Source: Streptomyces sp. RPA4-2
GTDB lineage: Bacteria > Actinomycetota > Actinomycetes > Streptomycetales > Streptomycetaceae
Direction of reading: 5' to 3'
DNA: 64,000 bases
Assembly (NCBI RefSeq): GCF_012273515.2
Contig: NZ_CP050975.2
Span: 6,262,001 to 6,326,000, forward strand
The notes beneath the pieces are model-generated. The model was given only the letters and a program-made list of their open reading frames with translations. It had not been told where the DNA came from and did not search any database. Shown here one piece after another: positions 17,498 through 26,925 of this stretch (positions are counted from its first letter, which is position 1; the number at the start of each line of letters is the position of its first letter). A program made the translations under genes and the position numbers.

Positions 17498-18694
17498 GTG
17501 GGCGCCTCGACCTACTACATACCGGCGCTGGCCCTGTGGGCCGGCCTCGCCTCGAAGCTGCCCGACCTGGTGAGGTCCTGGCGCGACCCGCTGGTTCGGT
17601 GGGTCTGCTGGGTGATCTTCCTGGGGGGCGCGGGGTTCGCCTTCGCCGCCCCGCCCACCGTCGCCGCCGTGAACAGGACGAGCGGCATCCCGAATCTCGC
17701 CGCCCTGCTGGTCTACGCCGTCGTCAGCGCCTACAGCGCCTCCTGTCTGGTGCTCATCCTGCACTGGCGCGGAGGTCCGGCCGGCCATGTGCGCCGTCTC
17801 GCCCGGCGCTGGCAGATCGGCTACGCCGTCGTGATCGCCCTGTTGATCCTCCTGTTCGTCCTGGGGGACGCCCCGGTCGAGCGGCGGACGGACCTCGACA
17901 CCCACTACGCCACCTCGCCCTGGATCGGGCAGATGATCGTGCTGTATCTGCTCGGCCACATGACCGCCGCGATCGCCACCACGGTGCTGTGCTGGCGCTG
18001 GGCGATCCAGGTGCACGGATGGCTGCGGGCCGGTTTGTGGCTGCTCGTGGCCGGCTGGCTGCTCAACCTGTCCTTCAGCACGCTGAAGCTGACCGCGGTG
18101 ATGGCACGGTGGGCCGGCCGGGACTGGGACGTGCTGAGCACCGTCCTGGCGCCGGGCCTCGTGGGCCTGGCCGCCACCGTCGCCACCGTCGGCTTCACGC
18201 TGCCGCTGTACGGCCCGCGGCTGGTCGCGCTCTGGCGTGCGGTGGTGAGCTGGAGACGGCTCGGCCCCCTGTGGCGTGAACTCGCCGGCGCCTCTCCCGG
18301 CACCCCGCTCGCCGCGCCGATCCCCTGGTACTCGTCCTGCGCCGTGCGCCTCACCCGGCGTGAGGCCGGCATCCAGGACGGCTTGAACCTCGTCCGCCCG
18401 CACCTCGACGACCAGGTCCGTACCCACGCGCAGAGCCTGGCCCGAGCCGCGGGCCACACCGAGGAGGACGCCTTCCGCATCGGTCTCGCGGCGATGATCG
18501 CCGCCGCCGTCCGCTCCCACCGCGCCGACGCGTCCGCTGCCCCGGTGGACGTCGCGCAGAACACCGCGAGCTTCGCTTCGCGTGCCACCTTGGTGGGTGT
18601 GGCACGTGCGTTGCGCACGTCCCCCGTCGTCGTGGCGGCCCGTGCCGCCGCCGGGGTCCGCACGGCGGCGGATGACGAAAGAACCCCCCTGTGA
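17498..18694 (+). CDS. MAB_1171c-type multi-pass membrane protein (putative transporter/receptor)
   Basis: A 398-residue protein starting at GTG 17498. Seven to eight hydrophobic helices fill residues 1-245, including GASTYYIPALALWAGLASKL at the N-terminus, CWVIFLGGAGFAFAAPPTVA, ALLVYAVVSAYSASCLVLIL and WQIGYAVVIALLILLFVLGD. The cytoplasmic C-terminal domain (RREAGIQDGLNLVRPHLDD, then EEDAFRIGLAAMIAAAVRSH) fits the DUF6545-like region of MAB_1171c proteins. The biochemical role of this family is not established; in Streptomyces members sit near small regulators and isoprenoid or redox enzymes, as here. It is upstream of an FAD oxygenase and a polyprenyl synthase. Confidence 0.8.
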   Translation: MGASTYYIPALALWAGLASKLPDLVRSWRDPLVRWVCWVIFLGGAGFAFAAPPTVAAVNRTSGIPNLAALLVYAVVSAYSASCLVLILHWRGGPAGHVRRLARRWQIGYAVVIALLILLFVLGDAPVERRTDLDTHYATSPWIGQMIVLYLLGHMTAAIATTVLCWRWAIQVHGWLRAGLWLLVAGWLLNLSFSTLKLTAVMARWAGRDWDVLSTVLAPGLVGLAATVATVGFTLPLYGPRLVALWRAVVSWRRLGPLWRELAGASPGTPLAAPIPWYSSCAVRLTRREAGIQDGLNLVRPHLDDQVRTHAQSLARAAGHTEEDAFRIGLAAMIAAAVRSHRADASAAPVDVAQNTASFASRATLVGVARALRTSPVVVAARAAAGVRTAADDERTPL

Positions 18695-19396
18695 ACCCCG
18701 GCCCAGCTCACCGCCGCCGGGTCAGCCGCCGGGAGATCGCTCTCGGGGATGCTCGCAGGCGCGGTCACCCAGCGGCTCCGCGCAGCGCCGAGAGCGCCGT
18801 CGGCGTCCTCGGACGCCGGCCCGCCACCCCACGCCGTACACCGGGCCACGTTCGTGGCCGAAGCGGCGATGCCGGCAGCCGGCGTGCGGGCGTCCCGCAC
18901 GGGCGGCACCGAGCCCCCGGCGAGCGTCGGGACGCTGCGGTCCATGGCGGAACCGCATCCGATGGCCCGTCTGGCGGGCGCGCTCTCCACGTCACAGACC
19001 GTGGCGAAGCGCGCCGGCGGGCCGAGAACCGGATGACCACCACCCATGACTGACGTGCGGAGAGGCTCCGCCGTACACAGCGTGCGGTGGTGACCGGCGC
19101 GGCGCCGCGCCGGCTCCCGACCCGGTGAAGCCCGGCAGGCAGGTGTCCCGGGCCGCCGGACGGTGACGCGCGGCAACGGCGCCCCGCGGGAGATCGAACC
19201 GCCCTTCGGGTGGGAAGCCTTCGGCCGGACACGTTCGTCGCACCACCGTCGCGTGTCCCGCAACACCCCGGTGGCCGGCCGGCCTTGGACCACTCCGCTC
19301 GCAGCCGCGACACGACGTCGCGGATGATGCGGTGTGGTGTGCGGCCGGCGAGGTCCGCCGTCCGCTCCGTCCCTGCGACAGAAGAGAGTTCCGTAC
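18695..19396. other. Gap inside the MAB_1171c/isoprenoid cluster, possible decayed gene
   Basis: About 700 bases separate the membrane protein from the FAD enzyme. A G/C-biased frame from ATG 18749 to TGA 19036 could encode 95 residues (MLAGAVTQRLRAAPRAPSAS at the start) but shows no family motif and no good ribosome site. The rest shows no supported gene on either strand. The size and bias are compatible with remnants of a lost gene. Confidence 0.4.
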
Positions 19397-20791
19397 ATGC
19401 CCGACAGATCCGCTCCCCGCCGCACCGCCGTGGTCATCGGCGGGGGCATGACGGGCATGCTCGCGGCAGCCGTGCTCGCCGACCACGCCGACGTCACGAT
19501 CGTCGAGCGCGACCTCCTGCCGGACGGCCCGCGACCCCGCAAGGGGCTGCCGCAGGCCCGGCACGCCCACGTGTTGTGGTCCGGCGGGGTCAAAGCCCTC
19601 GAGGAACTCCTGCCGGGTGTCGTCGACCGGCTCGTCGGCCAGGGCGCACGGCGAAGCCGCATCATGAGCGACCTGGTGTCCAAAGCTCCGTCGGGCCAGT
19701 GGTTCCGCCGCTTCGGCGACGCCCGCCACATCAACCTTCTGTGCAGCCGCGACCTGCTCGATGCCGTGATCCGCGCCAGGGTGCTCGAAGACCGGCGCAT
19801 CTCCCTGCGGCAGCAGACCGAACTGGTGTCCCTGGAAGGCGACGCCGGACGCGTGTCCGGAGTCCGCATACGCGCGGCGGACACCCACAGCGCCCTTGCC
19901 GCCGATCTGGTCATCGACGCCGGCGGGCGTGGCAGCCGCGCCCCCGGCTGGCTGCGGGACCTGGGCCTTCCACCCGTGGCCGAGCGTACGGTCGACGCGG
20001 GCGTCGGCTACGCCAGCCGGATCTACCGCGCTCCCGGCACCACCGCCGACGGTTTCCCGATCGTCAACGTCCAGGCGGACCCCCGCCAGAACCCGGGCAG
20101 GGGCGGCATCATCACCCCCATCGAAGGCGGCCGCTGGCTGGTCACGCTCGCCGGAACCCGTGGGGGTCAACCCGGCCCCGGCAACGAGGACTTCGTTCCC
20201 TTCGCGCTCAAGCTGCCGCACCCCGTCATCGGTGAACTCCTCGCCGGCGCCGAGCCCGAGACGGACGTCGTCACCACCCGTAGCACGGCCAACAAGCGGC
20301 GCTACTACGAAAAGGCCGCCCGCTGGCCCGACGGCTTCGCCGTCCTCGGCGAGGCCGTCGCCGGCTACAACCCCGTCTACGGTCACGGACTGAGCGCCGC
20401 CGCACAGAGCGTCGTCGCCCTGCGCGACGTCCTGCGGCGGCAGGACCTTCGCGCCCCCGGCACGTCCCGGCGCATCCAAAAGGCCGCGGCCCGCCCGGTC
20501 GAGAACGCGTGGAGCCTGGCCGTGGGCCAGGACGTGTTCTACCCGGGCGCCAGTGAACAGCCCCCCACCCGGCTCGAAAGGAACCTCGCCGCCTTCGTCG
20601 ACAAGGCCGTCGACGCCGGCGCGCGCAACCCCCACGCCCTCCGCATCCTGCTGGACGTGATGAGCATGGAGAAACCGCCTGCCCGGCTGCTGATGCCCGA
20701 CATGCTCGCCCTGGTCTACCTCGGCCGGAAGAAGCCCCTTCTGGATGGGCCGCCCCTGACGGAGCACGAGCGCGCGGCCGCCACCGGCTGA
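19397..20791 (+). CDS. FAD-dependent monooxygenase/epoxidase-like oxidoreductase
   Basis: A 464-residue flavoprotein from ATG 19397 behind GAAGAGAG. The N-terminal dinucleotide motif is VVIGGGMTGMLAAAVLADHA, ending at Glu in TIVERD. It is followed by GLPQARHAHVLWSGG, the hallmark of a group of 2-polyprenyl-6-methoxyphenol-hydroxylase-like and squalene-epoxidase-like enzymes. The second FAD motif appears as FAVLGEAVAGYNPVYGHGLS, with Gly-Glu in place of Gly-Asp. Next to a polyprenyl synthase, the natural inference is oxidation of a prenyl chain or prenylated compound. There is no transmembrane segment, and the substrate is unknown. Confidence 0.85.
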   Translation: MPDRSAPRRTAVVIGGGMTGMLAAAVLADHADVTIVERDLLPDGPRPRKGLPQARHAHVLWSGGVKALEELLPGVVDRLVGQGARRSRIMSDLVSKAPSGQWFRRFGDARHINLLCSRDLLDAVIRARVLEDRRISLRQQTELVSLEGDAGRVSGVRIRAADTHSALAADLVIDAGGRGSRAPGWLRDLGLPPVAERTVDAGVGYASRIYRAPGTTADGFPIVNVQADPRQNPGRGGIITPIEGGRWLVTLAGTRGGQPGPGNEDFVPFALKLPHPVIGELLAGAEPETDVVTTRSTANKRRYYEKAARWPDGFAVLGEAVAGYNPVYGHGLSAAAQSVVALRDVLRRQDLRAPGTSRRIQKAAARPVENAWSLAVGQDVFYPGASEQPPTRLERNLAAFVDKAVDAGARNPHALRILLDVMSMEKPPARLLMPDMLALVYLGRKKPLLDGPPLTEHERAAATG

Positions 20792-20896
20792 AGCCGTTCC
20801 CGCCGGGCCGCCGTCGCGTATTCCGTGCCCCGGACGACCCGGCGCCCGCGTCCGGAACGGCCCGTTGAAATCCACCACGAAGACACGGAACAGCAC

Positions 20897-21886
20897 ATGA
20901 CTCCCGCATCCTATTTGGACCTCCATCAGGAATTCTCCTCGGAAATAGAGGAGGAAATAGAGTCCATCCTTGAACGGCTCGGCCCGTCGGCGGAATCCGT
21001 CAGGAGCGTCGTCGCGGAACTCCTGTGCCACCAGAAGATGAAATACCCTCTTTCGGTGCTGCCGCTGGTCGTGCACGGCGTAGAGACGGGCAGCCCCGGA
21101 CCCGCCGTCCCGCTGTCCGCCGTGCACGTGCTGTGGTGGACCTCGGCCTGCTATCTCGACGATCTGGCGGACGGGCACGGCGCGCACACGCCCGCCGGAC
21201 TCACCCCGCACGAAGCACTTCTGGCGGCCGTGGTCACGGGACACGTGCTCTCGCTGAAGGCGATCGGCTCGCGACGGATCCCGGAGCCGGTCCGCGGCGC
21301 TTTGACGGACGAAGTCCTCGACTGCGGGATCACTGCCGCCCAGGGGCAGCTGGGCGACATGCGCGCAGACGTGGGCAACGTGTCCCGGAACTCGGTCGTC
21401 ACGGCGTACCGGGAGAAATCCGGCGCCCCCTTCGGCATGATCACCGCGATGGCCGCGATACTCGCGGGCGCGGAGGCCGAGCGGATCGATCTGTGGCGGG
21501 AGTTCGGCTCCGTATTCGGAATTCTGTGGCAGATGTTCAATGACCAGGAGGACATCGCCTCCGGACGGAACGAAGATCTGCTGAACGGCACCGTGACCTA
21601 TCTTTTCGCCTGCGCTCTGGAAGACGCGGCGCCCGATATCAGGCCCCGCATCCTGGACCTGCACGCCGGTGCGAGAACATCGGCCGCGTCACGATCGGCC
21701 CTGACCGGCCTGCTCCTCACCCCCGCCGTTCTCGACCGCTACGAGGACGACATCCACAAGTTCCGTGACGAGGCGCACCGCATCCTCGGCGACCTCGGCG
21801 GCGACGAGAGCCACCTGCCCGTTCTCCGGCAACTCGTGGACCAGACGTCCCGAATGCTGGTGCGCCCGGAGGACACCGCCGGATGA
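20897..21886 (+). CDS. Polyprenyl synthase family protein (trans-isoprenyl diphosphate synthase)
   Basis: A 329-residue all-helical enzyme from ATG 20897. The first Asp-rich motif is DDLAD (residues 88-92) in WWTSACYLDDLADGHG. The second is degenerate: NDQED (215-219) in WQMFNDQEDIASG, where the first Asp is Asn. The segment TAYREKSGAPFGMITAMAAI carries the Lys and small residues typical of the middle of the fold. These enzymes condense IPP with allylic diphosphates to make C10-C20 or longer chains; ComQ-like members instead prenylate peptides. Product length cannot be judged. It lies 105 bases after the FAD enzyme, so the two are probably co-transcribed. Confidence 0.85.
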   Translation: MTPASYLDLHQEFSSEIEEEIESILERLGPSAESVRSVVAELLCHQKMKYPLSVLPLVVHGVETGSPGPAVPLSAVHVLWWTSACYLDDLADGHGAHTPAGLTPHEALLAAVVTGHVLSLKAIGSRRIPEPVRGALTDEVLDCGITAAQGQLGDMRADVGNVSRNSVVTAYREKSGAPFGMITAMAAILAGAEAERIDLWREFGSVFGILWQMFNDQEDIASGRNEDLLNGTVTYLFACALEDAAPDIRPRILDLHAGARTSAASRSALTGLLLTPAVLDRYEDDIHKFRDEAHRILGDLGGDESHLPVLRQLVDQTSRMLVRPEDTAG

Positions 21887-21949
21887 GCCCGACCCTCGAG
21901 TCGATCAGCGGGGAGTCGAACGTCGCGGTCGGCGCGGCATCGCACCGCG

Positions 21950-22084
21950 TCAGACCTTGATCACACGGACGCTGGGGCCGCACGGCATCAAGAGGTCCTC
22001 GGGGTCCGAGGTCAGGACGGCCACCGGATGCGGGAGACGGCGTTCGAGTTGGCGCTGGATGAGGCTTTCGACGTAGGCGGACAT
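21950..22084 (-). pseudogene. Fused remnant of a VapBC-type toxin-antitoxin pair
   Basis: A 44-codon frame from ATG 22084 to TGA 21950. The first part (MSAYVESLIQRQLERR) looks like the start of a small antitoxin, and the second (PVAVLTSDPEDLLMPCGPSV then RVIKV) matches the last strand and Asp of a PIN-domain ribonuclease toxin. The likeliest origin is an internal deletion joining the antitoxin start to the toxin end. Neither part would be functional. It marks the boundary between the accessory cluster and the serine/glycine genes. Confidence 0.5.
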
Positions 22085-22109
22085 GCCGCTTTGTGCCTTG
22101 CCCCTGGCC

Positions 22110-23477
22110 TCAGCACTCGATGATGTTGACCGCCAGCCCGCCCCGCGCCGTCTCCTTGTACTTGACGCTCATGTCCGCGCCGGTCTCCTTCATGGTCTTG
22201 ATGACCTTGTCGAGGGAGACCTTGTGGGAGCCGTCGCCGCGCATCGCCATCTTCGCGGCGGTGACCGCCTTGACCGCGGCCATGCCGTTGCGCTCGATGC
22301 AGGGGATCTGGACCAGACCGCCGACCGGGTCGCAGGTGAGGCCGAGGTTGTGTTCCATGCCGATCTCCGCGGCGTTCTCGACCTGCTCGGGGGAGCCGCC
22401 CAGTACCTCGGCGAGGGCGCCCGCCGCCATCGAGCAGGCGGAGCCGACCTCGCCCTGGCAGCCGACCTCGGCGCCCGAGATGGACGCGTTCTCCTTGAAG
22501 AGCATGCCGATCGCGCCCGCGGCCAGCAGGAAGCGGACCACGCCGTCCTCGTCCGCGCCGGGGACGAAGTTGATGTAGTAGTGCAGCACCGCGGGGATGA
22601 TGCCCGCGGCCCCGTTGGTGGGGGCGGTGACGACCCGGCCACCGGCCGCGTTCTCCTCGTTGACCGCCATCGCGTAGAGGGTGATCCACTCCATCGCGTG
22701 CGCCAGGGGGTCGCCCTCGGCGCGCAGCTGGCGGGCCGAGACGGCGGCGCGGCGGCGCACCCGCAGGCCGCCGGGCAGGATGCCCTCACGGGACATGCCG
22801 CGCGACACGCAGGCCTGCATCACACCCCAGATGGCGAGAAGGCCCTCACGGATCTCGTCCTCGGTGCGCCAGGCGCGCTCGTTCTCCAGCATCAGCGCGG
22901 AGATCGACAGCCCGGTCTCCTTGGTCAGCCGCAGCAGCTCGTCGCCCGTGCGGAAGGGGTATTTCAGGACGGTGTCGTCCAGCTTGATGCGATCCTCGCC
23001 CACCGCGTCCTCGTCGACCACGAAGCCGCCGCCGACGGAGTAGTACGTCTTCTCCAGCACGAGTTCGCCGGAGGCGCCGTACGCGAAGATCGTCATGCCG
23101 TTCGCGTGGTACGGCAGCGCCTTGCGCCGGTGCAGGACCAGGTCGTCGTCGAAGGAGAAGGGGATCTCCCGCTCGCCGAGCAGGCTGATGCGGCCCGAGG
23201 CCTTGATCTCCTCGACGCGGTCGTCGGCCCCCTCCACGTCCACCGTCCGCGGCGAGGCGCCCTCCAGGCCGAGCAGCACCGCCTTCGGGGTGCCGTGCCC
23301 GTGGCCGGTCGCGCCCAGTGAGCCGTACAGCTCGGCCCGGACGGAGGCCACGGCGGGCAGCAGGTCCTCGTTGCGCAGCCGGTGGGCGAACATCCGGGCC
23401 GCGCGCATCGGGCCCACCGTGTGGGAGCTGGACGGGCCTATGCCGATCGAGAACAGGTCGAAGACCGAGATGGCCAC
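22110..23477 (-). CDS. sdaA: L-serine ammonia-lyase, iron-sulfur type, single chain
   Basis: A 455-residue enzyme converting L-serine to pyruvate and ammonia using a [4Fe-4S] cluster. Start is GTG 23477 with AGGAG upstream (protein begins [20 protein letters not shown]). The beta (regulatory) half carries [20 protein letters not shown]. The alpha half contains the cluster region, with cysteines in [26 protein letters not shown] and QIPCIERNG. It is the last gene of a same-strand run after glyA; the 100-base gap may hold its own promoter. It consumes the serine that glyA and the glycine cleavage proteins make or balance. Confidence 0.96.
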   Translation of the reverse strand: MAISVFDLFSIGIGPSSSHTVGPMRAARMFAHRLRNEDLLPAVASVRAELYGSLGATGHGHGTPKAVLLGLEGASPRTVDVEGADDRVEEIKASGRISLLGEREIPFSFDDDLVLHRRKALPYHANGMTIFAYGASGELVLEKTYYSVGGGFVVDEDAVGEDRIKLDDTVLKYPFRTGDELLRLTKETGLSISALMLENERAWRTEDEIREGLLAIWGVMQACVSRGMSREGILPGGLRVRRRAAVSARQLRAEGDPLAHAMEWITLYAMAVNEENAAGGRVVTAPTNGAAGIIPAVLHYYINFVPGADEDGVVRFLLAAGAIGMLFKENASISGAEVGCQGEVGSACSMAAGALAEVLGGSPEQVENAAEIGMEHNLGLTCDPVGGLVQIPCIERNGMAAVKAVTAAKMAMRGDGSHKVSLDKVIKTMKETGADMSVKYKETARGGLAVNIIEC

Positions 23478-23577
23478 GGGAACTCCTAGCAAGCGGGGTG
23501 GTGCATGAGGTGGGCGCCGCGCACGGCTGTGCTTCCAGTGTGCGCGGCGCCCCGAGGAATCGTACGTTCCGCGCGAA

Positions 23578-24840
23578 CTACTTCAGGCCGGGGTACAGCG
23601 GGTGCTTGTCGGCCAGAGCGGACACCCGGGCCTTGAGGGCGTCCGCGTCGTAGGACGGCTTCAGCGTCTCGGCGATGATGTCCGCGACCTCGGTGAAGTC
23701 CTCGGCCTGGAAGCCGCGGGTGGCGAGGGCGGGCGTGCCGATGCGCAGGCCCGAGGTCACCATCGGGGGTCGCGGGTCATTCGGGATCGCGTTCCGGTTG
23801 ACCGTGATGCCGACCTCGTGGAGCCGGTCCTCGGCCTGCTGTCCGTCCAGCTCGGAGTTGCGCAGGTCGACCAGGACCAGGTGAACCTCCGTGCCCCCCG
23901 ACAGGACCGAGACGCCGTGCTCGGTGACGTCGGCCATCACCAGGCGCTCGGCCAGGATCCGCGCGCCGTCGAGCGTGCGCTGCTGGCGCTCCTTGAAGTC
24001 GTCGGAGGCGGCGACCTTGAAGGAGACGGCCTTCGCGGCGATCACGTGCTCGAGAGGACCGCCCTGCTGGCCCGGGAAGACCGCGGAGTTGATCTTCTTG
24101 GCCAGTTCGGCGGTGGAAAGGATCACGCCACCGCGCGGGCCGCCCAGCGTCTTGTGGGTGGTGGTGGTGACGACGTGGGCGTGCGGCACCGGGTTCGGGT
24201 GCAGCCCCGCCGCCACCAGGCCGGCGAAGTGCGCCATGTCGACCATCAGGTACGCGCCGACCTCGTCCGCGATCCGGCGGAAGGCGGCGAAGTCGAGCTG
24301 GCGCGGGTACGCGGACCAGCCGGCCACGATCAGCTTCGGCCTGGACTCCTTGGCGAGGCGCTCGACCTCGGCCATGTCGACCCGGCCCGACTCCTCGTCC
24401 ACGTGGTACGCGACCACGTCGTAGAGCTTGCCGGAGAAGTTGATCTTCATGCCGTGGGTCAGGTGCCCGCCGTGCGCGAGGTTCAGGCCCATGATCGTGT
24501 CGCCGGGCTTGAGCAGCGCGAACATCGCGGCCGCGTTGGCCTGGGCGCCCGAGTGCGGCTGTACGTTCGCGTGCTCGGCGCCGAACAGCGCCTTGACGCG
24601 GTCGATGGCGATCTGCTCGACGACGTCGACGTGTTCGCAGCCACCGTAGTAACGGCGGCCCGGGTAGCCCTCGGCGTACTTGTTGGTCAGGACCGAGCCC
24701 TGGGCCTCCATGACCGCGACCGGAGCGAAGTTCTCCGAGGCGATCATCTCCAGGGTGGACTGCTGGCGGTGCAGCTCGGCGTCGACGGCGGCCGCGACGT
24801 CCGGGTCCAGTTCGTGCAGGGGCGTGTTCAGAAGCGACAT
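23578..24840 (-). CDS. glyA: Serine hydroxymethyltransferase
   Basis: A 420-residue PLP enzyme interconverting serine and glycine with tetrahydrofolate as one-carbon carrier. The PLP lysine is in [19 protein letters not shown]. Other family marks are [10 protein letters not shown] at the N-terminus, [20 protein letters not shown], and [19 protein letters not shown]. Length is normal. It starts 11 bases after gcvH on the minus strand, so gcvT, gcvH and glyA form an operon governed by the glycine riboswitch upstream of gcvT. Confidence 0.98.
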   Translation of the reverse strand: MSLLNTPLHELDPDVAAAVDAELHRQQSTLEMIASENFAPVAVMEAQGSVLTNKYAEGYPGRRYYGGCEHVDVVEQIAIDRVKALFGAEHANVQPHSGAQANAAAMFALLKPGDTIMGLNLAHGGHLTHGMKINFSGKLYDVVAYHVDEESGRVDMAEVERLAKESRPKLIVAGWSAYPRQLDFAAFRRIADEVGAYLMVDMAHFAGLVAAGLHPNPVPHAHVVTTTTHKTLGGPRGGVILSTAELAKKINSAVFPGQQGGPLEHVIAAKAVSFKVAASDDFKERQQRTLDGARILAERLVMADVTEHGVSVLSGGTEVHLVLVDLRNSELDGQQAEDRLHEVGITVNRNAIPNDPRPPMVTSGLRIGTPALATRGFQAEDFTEVADIIAETLKPSYDADALKARVSALADKHPLYPGLK

Positions 24841-24851
24841 GCGGTGACTCC

Positions 24852-25229
24852 TCAGCCGGCGGTGAAGGCGGTGTACTCGTCGGCGGACATCAGGTCGTCC
24901 GGCTCGTCCGTGACCCGTACCTTGAACAGCCAGCCGCCCTCGAAGGGCCCGGAGTTCACGAGCGACGGGTCGTCCACCACGTCCTGGTTGGCCTCCACGA
25001 TCTCGCCGGTGACCGGCGCGTACAGGTCGCTGACCGACTTGGTCGACTCCAGCTCCCCGCAGGACTCGCCCGCGGTCACCGTGTCACCGACCTCCGGAAG
25101 CTGGGCGTAGACGACATCGCCGAGCGCGTTGGCCGCGAACTCGGTGATGCCGACCGTCGAGACGCCGTCCTCGGCGACCGACAGCCACTCGTGCTCCTTG
25201 CTGTAGCGCAGCTGCTGGGGGTTGCTCAT
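24852..25229 (-). CDS. gcvH: Glycine cleavage system H protein
   Basis: A 125-residue lipoyl carrier protein. The lipoylated lysine is in [20 protein letters not shown], the invariant ESxK-like context for H proteins. The N-terminus [20 protein letters not shown] and the C-terminal GWLFKVRV are typical. It shuttles the aminomethyl group from the P protein to GcvT and passes electrons to lipoamide dehydrogenase. The P protein gene (gcvP) is not in this window and must be elsewhere. Confidence 0.98.
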   Translation of the reverse strand: MSNPQQLRYSKEHEWLSVAEDGVSTVGITEFAANALGDVVYAQLPEVGDTVTAGESCGELESTKSVSDLYAPVTGEIVEANQDVVDDPSLVNSGPFEGGWLFKVRVTDEPDDLMSADEYTAFTAG

Positions 25230-25364
25230 GGCCTGAATTCTCCTGTACGCGGGGGAGTGCTGGTGAACGGGTACGGACGGGGTGTCCGGATGCCGGGGTG
25301 TCGTGAGACAGGGGACAGGGCGCGACGAGGTACGTCACGTCGACGCGCCCGGCCCCGGGTGGAC

Positions 25365-26483
25365 CTACTTCTGGCGCTTGTAGAACGGCAGCGCCACGAC
25401 CTCGTACGGTTCGTGACTGCCCCGGATGTCCACGCCGACGCCGGCGGTGCCCGGCGCGGCGTGCGCGGCGTCGACGTAGGCCATGGCGATCGGCCGGCCC
25501 AGCGTCGGGGAGGGAGCGCCGGAGGTGACCTCACCGACGACCGCGCCGCCCGCGACGACGGCGAACCCGGCGCGCGGGACGCGGCGGCCCTCGGCGACGA
25601 GCCCGACGAGCACCCGCGGGGGGTTCGCGGCGGCGCGTCCGGCGGCTGCCTCCAGGGCCTCGCGCCCCACGAAGTCACCCTCCTTCTCGAACTTCACGAC
25701 CCGCCCGAGCCCCGCGTCGAACGGGGTGAGCGAGGTGGTCAGCTCGTGCCCGTACAGCGGCATGCCCGCCTCCAGGCGCAGCGTGTCGCGGCAGGACAGA
25801 CCGCACGGGACCAGCCCGGCCGGGGCGCCCGCCTCGGTCAGCGCCTGCCACAGCTTCTCGGCGTCGGACGGGGCCACGAAGAGCTCGAAGCCGTCCTCGC
25901 CCGTGTAGCCGGTGCGCGCGATCAGCGCCGGGACGCCCGCGACCGTGCCCGGCAGACCCGCGTAGTACTTCAGGCCGTCGAGGTCGGCGTCGGTGAGCGA
26001 CTTGAGGATCCCGGGGGACTCGGGGCCCTGGATGGCGAGCAGCGCGTACGCGTCCCGGTCGTCACGGACCTCGGCGTCGAAGCCGGCGGCGCGCCCGGTC
26101 AGCGCGTCGAGGACGATCTGGGCGTTGGAGGCGTTGGCGACGACCATGTACTCGGTCTCGGCCAGCCGGTACACGATCAGGTCGTCGAGGATGCCGCCGT
26201 CGGCCCGGCAGATCATGGTGTAGCGGGCGCGGCCCACGCCGACGGAGGCGATGTTGCCGACCAGCGCGTGGTTCAGCAGCGCGGCGGCCTGCGGGCCGGT
26301 GACCGTGATCTCGCCCATGTGGGAGAGGTCGAAGAGACCGGCCCGGGTGCGGACGGCGACGTGCTCGTCGCGCTCGGAGCCGTACCGCAGGGGCATGTCC
26401 CAGCCCGCGAAGTCGGTCATCATCGCGCCCAGCGAGCGATGCACGGCATCGAGCGCGGTACGGCGGGGTGCGTTACTGCTCAT
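25365..26483 (-). CDS. gcvT: Glycine cleavage system aminomethyltransferase (T protein)
   Basis: A 372-residue folate-dependent enzyme that releases ammonia and methylene-tetrahydrofolate from the H-protein-bound intermediate. Start is ATG 26483 (MSSNAPRRTALDAVHRSLGA). Family marks are FAGWDMPLRYGSERDEH, LFDLSHMGEITVTG, the folate-site RTGYTGEDGFELF, and LRLEAGMPLYGHEL. It is first in the gcvT-gcvH-glyA operon with 135 bases before gcvH. Control is by the glycine riboswitch in its leader. Confidence 0.97.
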   Translation of the reverse strand: MSSNAPRRTALDAVHRSLGAMMTDFAGWDMPLRYGSERDEHVAVRTRAGLFDLSHMGEITVTGPQAAALLNHALVGNIASVGVGRARYTMICRADGGILDDLIVYRLAETEYMVVANASNAQIVLDALTGRAAGFDAEVRDDRDAYALLAIQGPESPGILKSLTDADLDGLKYYAGLPGTVAGVPALIARTGYTGEDGFELFVAPSDAEKLWQALTEAGAPAGLVPCGLSCRDTLRLEAGMPLYGHELTTSLTPFDAGLGRVVKFEKEGDFVGREALEAAAGRAAANPPRVLVGLVAEGRRVPRAGFAVVAGGAVVGEVTSGAPSPTLGRPIAMAYVDAAHAAPGTAGVGVDIRGSHEPYEVVALPFYKRQK

Positions 26484-26518
26484 CGGTGGGGCTCCCAAGG
26501 CATGACGGCGAGGTCGTT

Positions 26519-26745
26519 CCTCCCCATCTGTCATCGGAACCTGAGAGGTTCATCACGACCCCGCGAACGGAGGTCACGACTTGCACCTTGGGTGGAGCCA
26601 CCGGTCAGCGGCCCGCTTTTCAGATGTGCCTCGCCCGCGCGGTAACGGGGCCTGAGAGATTCAAGGGAGGGACTTGCTCCTTCGGCGTCCCAGCCGGACG
26701 TACGTCACACGGATGTGTGCACGTCACTGGGAACTCTCCCGCGCG
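26519..26745 (-). ncRNA. Tandem glycine riboswitch upstream of gcvT
   Basis: Read on the minus strand, the leader opens with GCGGGAGAGTTCCC, then has GCCGAAGGAGCAAGTCCCTC and AATCTCTCAGGCCCC, the conserved core of the first glycine aptamer. A second aptamer follows with CCAAGGTGCAAGTC and AACCTCTCAGGTTCC, ending about 35 bases before the gcvT start. The two-aptamer layout is the classical glycine-activated switch, which turns on glycine cleavage when glycine is high. Boundaries are approximate. Confidence 0.95.
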
Positions 26746-26925
26746 GATTCAAGCGGCCGGTATGCAGTTGGCGGGCACATCATTGCACGCGCCGTCCGAT
26801 GACGGCAGTCCGCATCTGTAACCGGGCTGTGGCAGTCCGAACATGGAAACAGCAAGCATCGCGCATTACCTTCTCTTTACACTCGACGGGGATGGGACTC
26901 CAGACCCAAGGGGAGGACGATCACG

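Noticed and set aside
18691..19053. A 120-codon frame starting at the overlap with the membrane protein stop
   Set aside because: The product is Arg-rich and motif-free, with poor third-position bias compared with the competing frame.
17330..21886. ComQ/ComX-type prenylated peptide pheromone system
   Set aside because: The 54-residue ORF has no Trp near its end, and no histidine kinase/response regulator pair lies in the cluster. Only the synthase is loosely compatible.
17330..21886. Ordinary terpene biosynthetic gene cluster
   Set aside because: No terpene cyclase, P450 or methyltransferase is present in or around it.
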